64,000 nt of DNA from Methanobacteriota archaeon. Its GTDB lineage: Archaea > Thermoplasmatota > Poseidoniia > Poseidoniales > Thalassarchaeaceae. Below, piece by piece: positions 40,812-48,866 of the stretch (position 1 is the stretch's first letter; the number at the start of each line of letters is the position of its first letter). The position numbers and the translations under genes are program-made. Below the pieces are notes generated by a model. That model saw only the letters and a program-made list of their open reading frames with translations, made no database searches and had not been told where the DNA came from. The DNA is taken from NCBI GenBank assembly GCA_014239955.1, contig JAAZXW010000009.1:1-64000 (forward strand), read 5' to 3'.

Positions 40812-41474
40812 CTAGTGGCAAGCCATGCCGTATTTCTTCAGACGCCAGTAATTGTAAGGCCATGGGGTAAGGAAGCCAACAAACAGCATCAACGGCACTG
40901 CAGCATAATTCAGACCCAATTCTCCTTTTGTGAACAGGAGGTCAGTAAACTCCATCGAGATTTCCATCATTAGCATCGAGATGAAAGACATTCCCAGTGC
41001 GGTAGACAATGCGGTGCGAAAATCCATCTGACCTCGAATAAGGAGGAACGTCTCAAGCATCACACTCGTTGCTAGACCATTGATTAGTGGGAGAATTGCA
41101 AAGAAGTACCATTTGCTAGAATATAACTCCAAATCTGCAGTTATCCCGGAGTAGGAGTAGTATGCTAGAGTCCCGAATTCTCCTGCTGCACATCCAACCA
41201 GACACCACTTGGTATTGTTTGCAGATCTCCTCCAAACGCTCCTATCCCCCCAGTGGAAATCCTCTGCCTCTCCATCTACGGAGTAACCAATTGACCTGAT
41301 CGCCCCACTTAGGAGGTCTTTGGAAACGTCCTCGTGATGGATGATCGCCGATCCATCGAGATGGCTGACTTCTGCCGAAGAAACCCCCCTTACCCCTTCT
41401 AGAACATTTCTAACTCGATTGGAGCACCCATCGCAAGTCATTCCTCCAACGTCAAGGCGAATCGTCTCTGTCAC
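40812..41474 (-). CDS. HMA metal-binding domain fused to DUF4396 membrane domain
   Basis: A 220-residue protein. Residues 1-65 are a heavy-metal-associated domain with GGMTCDGCSNRV (Cys14, Cys17), like the domains of copper chaperones and P-type ATPases. Residues about 75-220 match DUF4396, a four-helix membrane domain, with the conserved CLVGCAAGEFGTLAYY and the C-terminal RLKKYGMACH. Known DUF4396 proteins often stand alone; joining it to a metal-binding domain suggests copper or other soft-metal handling at the membrane. No ATPase domain is present, so it is not a P-type pump. The start is GTG at 41474. It is probably co-transcribed with nadE. Confidence 0.87.
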   Translation of the reverse strand: MTETIRLDVGGMTCDGCSNRVRNVLEGVRGVSSAEVSHLDGSAIIHHEDVSKDLLSGAIRSIGYSVDGEAEDFHWGDRSVWRRSANNTKWCLVGCAAGEFGTLAYYSYSGITADLELYSSKWYFFAILPLINGLATSVMLETFLLIRGQMDFRTALSTALGMSFISMLMMEISMEFTDLLFTKGELGLNYAAVPLMLFVGFLTPWPYNYWRLKKYGMACH

Positions 41475-41578
41475 GCTCCCAACTAACGCTTAGGGCATTT
41501 GAAGTCTTGCAAATTTGTAATTTTCATCCCTATTTCTTCCCCCTCAAGTTCAAGACGAACTCATCTGTCGCTTGACCG

Positions 41579-44500
41579 ATGGTTGTGCCCAACTCACCTG
41601 GTAATCTAGACCCTGTGTCTTTGGAGAACTCTCTAATGGAGTCGTGGGGGGAAGAATCAACATTCTCGGAATCAATCGAATCAAGGAGGGACCTAGAGTC
41701 ACCTTTCACCTTCCTCGAGGGCCCTCCAACGGCTAACGGCCGTCCCGGTATTCACCACGTCCTCTCTAGGCTGTTCAAGGACATGGTTTGCCGATGGAAG
41801 ACAATGGAGGGGCATGTTGTCGAGAGAAAGGGTGGCTGGGACACTCACGGTCTTCCCGTTGAGATAGAGGTTCAGAAACAACTTGACCTAATGTCGAATG
41901 AGGCAATTGAGAATTACGGAATGGAGGCCTTCAACCAGAAATGTAAGGAAAGCGTTTGGACATACGAGGAGGCCTGGAGGGAGATGACCGAGAGAATGGG
42001 ATTCTGGGTCGACATGGAAGATCCATACGTCACTCTTAACGATGAGTACATCGAGTCTGCATGGTGGTCCCTGAGGCAGATGTTCGATAAAGGACTTCTT
42101 TTCAGAGGTCACAAGGTTCTCCCCTACTGCCCTCAGACCGGAACTAGCTATTCCACCCACGAAGTCTCACTTGGGTACAAGGAGGTGTCCGAACCCGCAG
42201 TTTTTGTCAAGTTCAAACTGGAATCCGACGAAGCCTCGATTCTTGCGTGGACCACTACTCCCTGGACACTTCCCGGCAATGTCGGTCTTGCTGTAGGGCC
42301 CGAGGTAACTTACTGCAGGGTGAGAATCACCGAGCCTCCCTCGGAATCATGGGAAGGCCGAGGTGGGGCCGAGGTCGGAGAGGAGATCATCCTCGCGAAG
42401 GATTTGATCGGCAGCGTCCTCAGAAACCATGCCGACGTGATAGCGGAGTTCCCCGGTTCCGAATTAGTTGGAAGGGCTTACTCTCCGCTTTTCCCCGGAG
42501 CCATCGATCGCGGAGAATCGAAGGCCGCCTGGACAGTAGTTGCTGCCGATTTCGTAACGACAACCGATGGAACTGGAGTTGTCCATACTGCAGTGATGTA
42601 CGGCGAGGACGACTACAGACTAGGAATGGAAAAGGGATTCCCCGCACAACACACCGTTGGAATGGACGGAGCTTTCGTCAAAGGGACTCACGAAAAACTC
42701 GATGGCCGCTATGTCAAGGAATGCGATGACGACATCATCAATCTTCTAGTGGATAATGGGTTACTGTACAGGGAGCACACCTACACACACGACTATCCCC
42801 ATTGTTGGAGAACCGACCATCCGCTTCTGTACTATGCAATGGACAGTTGGTTTGTCAGAATGACTGCTGTGCGGGAGCAGATACTCGCTCACAATGAAAG
42901 TGTGGAGTGGGCTCCAGAGTGGACTGGGACGAAGAGGATGGGGGAGTGGCTATCCAACATCAAGGACTGGGCGATAAGCAGGGAGAGATTCTGGGGGACA
43001 CCGTTACCAGTTTGGATTTGTCCTGATTGCAGTTTCGAGCACTGTATTGGGAGCATCGAGGAGATGACCTCCATGAAAACAGCGTCTTCTCCACAACCCC
43101 CTGAGTTGCATCGTCCATACGTGGACGACGTCAGACTTGTCTGCCCATCGGAAGAATGCCAAGGGGAAATGGTCAGGGAGCCGTATGTGATGGATTGTTG
43201 GTTCGACTCCGGTTGCGCTTCTTTCGCCCAGTGGCATTACCCTTTCGAGAATGATGAGAAATTCTCCGGCTCATTCCCAGTGGACTATATCTGCGAGGCT
43301 GTAGACCAGACCAGAGGTTGGTTCTACTCTCTTCTGGCCGTAGCGACAACCGTGTTTGACGAGCCCTGTTACAGGCGCTGCCTTTCTCTTGGCCACATCC
43401 TCGACAAGGAAGGCAAGAAAATGAGCAAGTCCAAGGGCAATGTTGTCAATCCTTGGGACCACTTCAACAAGGAGGGAGCCGATTCTATCAGGTGGTACAT
43501 GACTACCCAGAGTGCCCCATGGTCACCGACAAATTTCGATCCTAATGGAGTAAGGGAGTCATACGCAAAGATGTTCCTCACTCTCTGGAATGTCTATAGA
43601 TTCCATGCCGACTACGCTTCACTCGATGGCTTTGACCCAGAAGACCAGTCTGGATTTGTTCCTCCAGCTGACCGGAGCCCGCTAGATAGGTGGATTCTCT
43701 CTAAGGTCACGGAAATGGCAGACGGATTCCACCAAAACTTCGTCTCATGGGACTTCCACAAGGCTGGGAGAGGCTTGGAGGACTTCGTCGTCAATGACCT
43801 TTCAAACTGGTATGTGAGAAGATCCAGGAGAAGACTCTGGGAAGAGTCAGACAGCAATGACAAGAGGGCTTGCCAACACACCTTGCACGAAGTCCTCTTG
43901 ATTGTATGCAGGCTAATGGCCCCAGTCTCGCCATTCATGCCAGATGCCATCCACAGAGGCCTAACGGGAAACTCAGTCCACTTGGCAGACTGGCCAATTG
44001 GCTCAGACCTTGTGGACCGCTCGCTACCCACTCGTGACTTCGGGATAGAGCAGGAAATGTCGCTGGTTCGCTCCCTTGCGGAGGCCGGGAGGAGGATTCG
44101 GGTCGAATCCAACAGGAGACAGAGGCTACCCTGCCAAACAGGATGGATAGTCGGTGGCCCCGACGTCTCGAGATTCAATGACATTCTAGCAGAGGAGCTG
44201 AACGTCGAGGTACTAACTACCGAGGTCGACCTAGATGCCTTCCAGAAGATAGTCCTCGAACCGAATAGGAAGGTCCTAGGTGCGAAGTGCCGCTCCGACC
44301 TGCCTTCCGTACTGGCCCAACTGGATCTGTCCGACCCAGAGGAACTCCTGCTGGAGATAGAGGCAGGAATAGCCGCTCTAGGCGGTTATGAGATAACGAT
44401 GGATGACATAGAGGTAAGGAGGGCGGAGAAAGAAGGCTTCGCCGCTCAAACGCTCTCCTTCGATGAGGGCGATGTCTCAATCGTGCTCGACATGCACACC

Positions 44501-44761
44501 GATTCTTCTCTCTTGTCCAAGGGCATGGCCAGGGACATCACACGCCGGATCCAAGCCAAGCGTAAGGAAATGGATCTCCAAGTTGAGTCCTCGATCAGTC
44601 TCTCGGTATGGGTTGAGGGACTGACATTGGAAAACAGTGATTGGGAGCACGTGACCACAGAGACGAGGGCAGGGGAGCACTCGCTGAACCAGGGAAAAAA
44701 ACCCAGTGATGCTGATACCTTCGAGGTCGACGGGACCACTGTGTCATTCCAGATTCAGTGA
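41579..44761 (+). CDS. ileS: isoleucyl-tRNA synthetase
   Basis: A 1060-residue class I synthetase, full length, which charges tRNA-Ile. The HIGH-type motif appears as GRPGIHHVLSRLFKDM (about 56-71), with HHVL in place of HIGH, and the second signature is GKKMSKSKGN (about 618-627). The large CP1 editing insertion with the TTPWTLPGN motif (about 225-233) is present, and the CP-core KDWAISRERFWGTPLPVW is clear. The C-terminal anticodon-binding and extension domains run to the end. The length and extension fit the archaeal/eukaryal class of IleRS. The start is ATG at 41579. Confidence 0.97.
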   Translation: MVVPNSPGNLDPVSLENSLMESWGEESTFSESIESRRDLESPFTFLEGPPTANGRPGIHHVLSRLFKDMVCRWKTMEGHVVERKGGWDTHGLPVEIEVQKQLDLMSNEAIENYGMEAFNQKCKESVWTYEEAWREMTERMGFWVDMEDPYVTLNDEYIESAWWSLRQMFDKGLLFRGHKVLPYCPQTGTSYSTHEVSLGYKEVSEPAVFVKFKLESDEASILAWTTTPWTLPGNVGLAVGPEVTYCRVRITEPPSESWEGRGGAEVGEEIILAKDLIGSVLRNHADVIAEFPGSELVGRAYSPLFPGAIDRGESKAAWTVVAADFVTTTDGTGVVHTAVMYGEDDYRLGMEKGFPAQHTVGMDGAFVKGTHEKLDGRYVKECDDDIINLLVDNGLLYREHTYTHDYPHCWRTDHPLLYYAMDSWFVRMTAVREQILAHNESVEWAPEWTGTKRMGEWLSNIKDWAISRERFWGTPLPVWICPDCSFEHCIGSIEEMTSMKTASSPQPPELHRPYVDDVRLVCPSEECQGEMVREPYVMDCWFDSGCASFAQWHYPFENDEKFSGSFPVDYICEAVDQTRGWFYSLLAVATTVFDEPCYRRCLSLGHILDKEGKKMSKSKGNVVNPWDHFNKEGADSIRWYMTTQSAPWSPTNFDPNGVRESYAKMFLTLWNVYRFHADYASLDGFDPEDQSGFVPPADRSPLDRWILSKVTEMADGFHQNFVSWDFHKAGRGLEDFVVNDLSNWYVRRSRRRLWEESDSNDKRACQHTLHEVLLIVCRLMAPVSPFMPDAIHRGLTGNSVHLADWPIGSDLVDRSLPTRDFGIEQEMSLVRSLAEAGRRIRVESNRRQRLPCQTGWIVGGPDVSRFNDILAEELNVEVLTTEVDLDAFQKIVLEPNRKVLGAKCRSDLPSVLAQLDLSDPEELLLEIEAGIAALGGYEITMDDIEVRRAEKEGFAAQTLSFDEGDVSIVLDMHTDSSLLSKGMARDITRRIQAKRKEMDLQVESSISLSVWVEGLTLENSDWEHVTTETRAGEHSLNQGKKPSDADTFEVDGTTVSFQIQ

Positions 44762-44774
44762 CTAGTGACTGTGG

Positions 44775-46199
44775 CTATTCCAAGAGGTATGCCACAGGAA
44801 GCACCATCTCGACCCCGAAGAGAGGGTCTGGGTCGGTTGAGTCATGGTATGCGATGAACGACCCCCCATCAGGTAGAATCCCCATGCTCGCAAAGTCAAA
44901 TCTGATGTCATTACCCGCCCCCGAGGTCGAATCCAGGTCCCCTTGCCCTAGATACGTGAGCATGTCCGGTTCCATGCTATGCGAGAATCCACGGACGTGG
45001 TAGGCGACATCGACATCGGGCCCATCCGCGCTCTGGAACCTCACGTTCAGCACGAAAAGGTCGTGAACTCCGCTGGAGTGAAACTCCCACTCCTCGATCT
45101 CCGTGGCCTTCTCGGACAAGTTGTATGTCCGGTTCTCCCATGTCTCGCCCCCGTCCCACGACATCATGTGAACCAGGGAGGTCTGTCCCGCGATGACGCA
45201 ATGGAGGGCAGTAGAAGAGTCGAAGGAGCAGTACTGCGAGGGCAGTGAGGATCCATTTCGGGTGACTCCGGTCCACCAGTTCAGGGACGTGTCTAGGTAG
45301 GCATCGCTACCATCGATGAAGTAGCTCGGGAAGTACAGGCCGCCCGATGGGACGGGAAAGGCCCTCATCTCCTTATGCGGCTTGGTGAAGTCCCACTCAT
45401 TGCCGAGGTTGTCAGGGTTTAGATCGACCTCCATCACGTCGAGGTTTTCGTCCCTGTCCGGGAAGCCGAAGTAGTCGTAGTTCAACCCGTCAGTTGAGAT
45501 CTGCCCACCTACATTCTGGACCTGATGCCAGAAGTTGGAAATGACCAGACTGGCCCATGGTCCGTTGCCGTACAGCCCCCCGTTGATGGGACCAACCACC
45601 TCAACCTGCCAAGAGCGATCGTAGAAAGGCTCGGGAGTCCTGTTGAAGCACCAGCTCCACTCCGCGTCCTCCGCGTCATAGAAGAAAGCGTAGAACTGAT
45701 CCGCACCGCTTGAACTAGGGTATGGGAACCAGCCCATGGAGATCAGGTCACCGTTCGTCGCCTGCACGATGCTACCTTCGCCCAATCCCTCTTGACCTGG
45801 GACCGTTGGCTTTGGCTCCATGCATCCTATCTGCGAGAAAATTGAGGGCTGGTACTCCTGCCAAGTCAAACCCCTGTCCTCCGACCATGTGGGATACTCT
45901 CCCCCGAAGTTGAGGATCCAACCCTCTTTAGTCGCTGCCAGGTAGTGCTCGCAGCAGTTCCCCCCGTGCGCGTTTCCGAAGACCGACCAAGTCGCGTTGC
46001 CCCATGTCTGATTCTCCACCGGGTCAGCCACAACGAAGTCCCGGGGGTCCTCTTGGCCACTCGGGTCAATCAAGTAGTAGTCCCGATCCCAGTCGACTCC
46101 CTCTTCCTTAGATGTCATTTCCTCCAGACATCCCGGCATTACGATCATCAGTGCCATAGCGAGGGAGGCTATGTTACGTCTCGTACTCGGTGAGGTCAC
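44775..46199 (-). CDS. BNR/sialidase-like beta-propeller lipoprotein
   Basis: A 474-residue protein. A hydrophobic N-terminus ends in the lipobox MPGC (about residue 24). The body carries Asp-box-like repeats of the BNR type: SEDRGLTWQEY (about 104-114) and SWDGGETWENRTY (about 356-368), with related turns elsewhere. This indicates a beta-propeller of sialidase or photosystem-assembly-factor kind, without the Arg triad of a true sialidase that I can identify. It is rich in Trp, Asp and Gly and is probably displayed on the outside. The start is GTG at 46199. It is convergent with ileS and followed upstream by cysS on the same strand. Confidence 0.8.
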   Translation of the reverse strand: MTSPSTRRNIASLAMALMIVMPGCLEEMTSKEEGVDWDRDYYLIDPSGQEDPRDFVVADPVENQTWGNATWSVFGNAHGGNCCEHYLAATKEGWILNFGGEYPTWSEDRGLTWQEYQPSIFSQIGCMEPKPTVPGQEGLGEGSIVQATNGDLISMGWFPYPSSSGADQFYAFFYDAEDAEWSWCFNRTPEPFYDRSWQVEVVGPINGGLYGNGPWASLVISNFWHQVQNVGGQISTDGLNYDYFGFPDRDENLDVMEVDLNPDNLGNEWDFTKPHKEMRAFPVPSGGLYFPSYFIDGSDAYLDTSLNWWTGVTRNGSSLPSQYCSFDSSTALHCVIAGQTSLVHMMSWDGGETWENRTYNLSEKATEIEEWEFHSSGVHDLFVLNVRFQSADGPDVDVAYHVRGFSHSMEPDMLTYLGQGDLDSTSGAGNDIRFDFASMGILPDGGSFIAYHDSTDPDPLFGVEMVLPVAYLLE

Positions 46200-46247
46200 G
46201 AACTGCCGTAATGATGGTATTATATCGCACTTTCACAGAATTGATGA

Positions 46248-47681
46248 CTACTCAATCCTCCATGCCACCCCGTTCGGACCATCCTCGACGATAACCCCCA
46301 TGCCTGCTAGCTCGTCTCGTATTTCGTCAGCCCGCCCCCAGTCCTTGGCTTTCCTTGCACCCTCCCTCTCAGCAAGCAGACTCACGACCTTGGGGGCAAC
46401 TCGGTCCTTCACGCTCTCGTGGCTTTCCATTCTAGCTAGGACTTTCTCATTGGTTGGGAGAAGTCCGAGTACATCCCCAGCGAATTCAGAGATCCAACCG
46501 ACAGCACCTGCAATCTCCTCTCCTCTTCCCGATGAGTTGAGAATTCCTCGTAGCCACTTGGCCACTGCTTGGACCTCGACTAGAGCAATTCTGGTGTTGA
46601 AGTCGTCATTCATTCCCTCCTCAAACCTCTTCGCTGCATCTACTAATTCAGGGAAATCGCCCCACTCCCCGCTCCCATGTTTCGACAACCCTTCCCCATA
46701 GCAAGTGACAAGTCGATTGTGATGGGCCTCGGAGTCATCAATCATTACTTGGTTGAAATCGACAGGCTGCCGGTATGGCGCGTTAATCAGAGTGTACCTG
46801 AGTACAAGTGGGTCAACATTCTCCAATGCATCTGAGATGGTCCAGAAATTGCCCAGGGACTTGCTCATCTTCTCCCCATCGATGTTGATCATTCCATTGT
46901 GGACCCAATACTGGACGACTGGTTCGTGCCCCAGACAGCACTCGGACTGGAAAATCTCCGCCTCATGATGTGGGAATAATAGGTCAGTGCCTCCGCCATG
47001 GATATCGAATCTCTCACCGAGATGCTTGAGTGACATTGCAGAGCACTCAATGTGCCATCCGGGCCTCCCCTCCCCCCATGGGCTTTCCCAGAAAGGCTCA
47101 CCCGGTTTGGCCATCTTCCACAAAGCGAAGTCTCGGTGGTCCCTCTTGCCAGAACCGGTTTTGGCCACCCTCCCGCCGGCTCCGGATCTCACCATCTCCA
47201 GGGTTTGGCCTGTTAGTTGCCCGTACTTCTCCGGTGAAGTGTCTATTTCGAAGTAAACCCCATCCTCAGCCAGATATGCATGCCCCTTCTCGATCAGGGT
47301 CTCGACCATCCCGATGATTTCCGGGATGGTCTCTGTGACTCTGGGGTAAGCATCTGCCCTGATTACGTTCAGGGCATCCATCGACTCGAAATAATCGGAG
47401 ATATTCCTATTCGCGACTTCCAGGAAGTCAACCCCCTCTTCATTGGCGGCAGCGATAATTTTGTCATCGACATCAGTGAAGTTGGTGATGTAGCTAACTT
47501 CGAATCCACTCTTTCGGAGCCATCTCACTATTATGTCGAAGGAGATTGCTTGCCTAGCATGTCCAATATGGCTCGGCGAATAGGGGGTTATCCCACACGC
47601 GTAAAGGCCAACCTTGCCATCCTCGATGGTCTCCAATTCCCTCTTTGTCCGAGATCGAGTGTCGAAAACCCTCACTGCCAC
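46248..47681 (-). CDS. cysS: cysteinyl-tRNA synthetase
   Basis: A 477-residue class I synthetase which charges tRNA-Cys. The HIGH motif is in CGITPYSPSHIGHARQAISF (in part; about 29-46), zinc ligands include the Cys in this block, and the second signature is DGEKMSKSLGNFW (about 269-281). The C-terminal helical domain ends in EREGARKAKDWGRADEIRDEL (in part), as is usual. GTG at 47681 is used; a second GTG is at 47675. The presence of CysRS shows that the Sep-tRNA route is not required here. Confidence 0.97.
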   Translation of the reverse strand: MAVRVFDTRSRTKRELETIEDGKVGLYACGITPYSPSHIGHARQAISFDIIVRWLRKSGFEVSYITNFTDVDDKIIAAANEEGVDFLEVANRNISDYFESMDALNVIRADAYPRVTETIPEIIGMVETLIEKGHAYLAEDGVYFEIDTSPEKYGQLTGQTLEMVRSGAGGRVAKTGSGKRDHRDFALWKMAKPGEPFWESPWGEGRPGWHIECSAMSLKHLGERFDIHGGGTDLLFPHHEAEIFQSECCLGHEPVVQYWVHNGMINIDGEKMSKSLGNFWTISDALENVDPLVLRYTLINAPYRQPVDFNQVMIDDSEAHHNRLVTCYGEGLSKHGSGEWGDFPELVDAAKRFEEGMNDDFNTRIALVEVQAVAKWLRGILNSSGRGEEIAGAVGWISEFAGDVLGLLPTNEKVLARMESHESVKDRVAPKVVSLLAEREGARKAKDWGRADEIRDELAGMGVIVEDGPNGVAWRIE

Positions 47682-47707
47682 TGCCTATTGACGTGGCACT
47701 TCTGACA

Positions 47708-48397
47708 TCAACCTCTCGCTGCTTCCACAAGGGCAGAGAACAGTAAGCCATGCCCTTTGCGCTCGGGGTGCCACTGAACTCCGATGCAGAAACGCTTGTC
47801 GTCCCTTTCCACCCCTTCAATCAGTCCATCGTGCTCGGCCCTGGCCGAAACGGTCAGGCTCCCGGGGTCTGATACTCCTTGGTGATGTAGGGAGTTCACG
47901 GTGAATGAATTGCCCATTAGGCTGGCTAGCAGCGAATTCTCCTCGACAATGACTCCGTGTTCAGTAGATTCTCCAGCGAAGCCACCATGACCCTCGTGCC
48001 CCGGCGTCGTGTCGAGATGCTGGTGCATCTTCCCTCCATGGGCAACGCTGAGGATCTGCATGCCCCTGCAAATCCCGAGAAGGGGCATGTCCCTGTCCAG
48101 TGCTTCCTTGATTAGCCCCATTTCTGAATAATCCTGCTCCGGGTAGAACTCAGTAGTCATGGCCCCTGGCTCCTCGTTGTAGTTCGCAGGGGAGATGTCA
48201 GGGCCCCCCGAAACTATCAGGCCATCAATCGACCCCAGAAGAACCGTCATGTCACCGGCTGGCGGGATGATTAGGGGAACCCCCCCGGCTTTGCTGACCA
48301 TTGAGATGTAGGCAGAGGGTAAGATTGCAGCATTTCTCTTCCAGTTCCCGTAGGATGTATCCTTGATGAAGCAGGTGATGCCAATCACAGGATTCAT
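47708..48397 (-). CDS. peptidase C26 / gamma-glutamyl hydrolase-like (PuuD family)
   Basis: A 229-residue class I GATase-fold hydrolase of the PuuD / peptidase C26 type. The N-terminus is IGITCFIKDT; the nucleophile elbow is LLGICRGMQILSVAHGG (about 103-119), with the catalytic Cys; and the terminal IGVQWHPERKG supplies His and Glu. PuuD-type proteins cleave gamma-glutamyl-GABA or similar amides. ATG at 48397 is chosen because it overlaps the stop of the upstream membrane-protein gene (ATGA at 48394-48397); the longer frame to 48580 lies inside that gene. Confidence 0.88.
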   Translation of the reverse strand: MNPVIGITCFIKDTSYGNWKRNAAILPSAYISMVSKAGGVPLIIPPAGDMTVLLGSIDGLIVSGGPDISPANYNEEPGAMTTEFYPEQDYSEMGLIKEALDRDMPLLGICRGMQILSVAHGGKMHQHLDTTPGHEGHGGFAGESTEHGVIVEENSLLASLMGNSFTVNSLHHQGVSDPGSLTVSARAEHDGLIEGVERDDKRFCIGVQWHPERKGHGLLFSALVEAARG

Positions 48398-48798
48398 TCG
48401 ATCACCGATGATTCTCGTTGTAGTCGAGCATACCTGAATGACCTGACTCCCACTACCGTGAACGAGATTCCAATCTGAAGTAGCAGAAGGTGTGAGACAA
48501 TAGTCAGCCATGTCATCCCTCCGAATCCAGTTATTACCCTCGCTCCCCCTAATACCATGGCCAGTGCCACTATCATGCATGCATGCATGTAGTGGTGTCT
48601 GTTGGGGGGGTTACTCTCGGAGAGAAGTCCAAGTAGCAGCATTGGCATTCCCATGAATGCTGGAATTAGAGCAGTAATCGATGGGGGTTCCGAGCTTTGG
48701 ATAAAGTAGGCAATCACCCCCCATGCACATAGCACTGCGCCATTCAGGATAGCAATCCGGGGGATGGTCATGCCGAATACTCTGAATTCTTCGCTCAT
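48394..48798 (-). CDS. four-segment membrane protein, unknown
   Basis: A 134-residue protein with hydrophobic segments near 14-31, 40-60, 71-88 and 96-116 and a short basic tail (RSFRYARLQRESS). It resembles the small TMEM14- or DUF-type membrane proteins, but I cannot name a family. The start is ATG at 48798; the stop overlaps the start of the hydrolase gene, so the two are probably co-translated. Function unknown. Confidence 0.75.
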   Translation of the reverse strand: MSEEFRVFGMTIPRIAILNGAVLCAWGVIAYFIQSSEPPSITALIPAFMGMPMLLLGLLSESNPPNRHHYMHACMIVALAMVLGGARVITGFGGMTWLTIVSHLLLLQIGISFTVVGVRSFRYARLQRESSVIE

Positions 48799-48866
48799 AG
48801 ACTATCCTGGAATAGGCATCTAATGAATTTCTCCCTTAGTGATTCTAACTAAGGATTTTGATTGTC

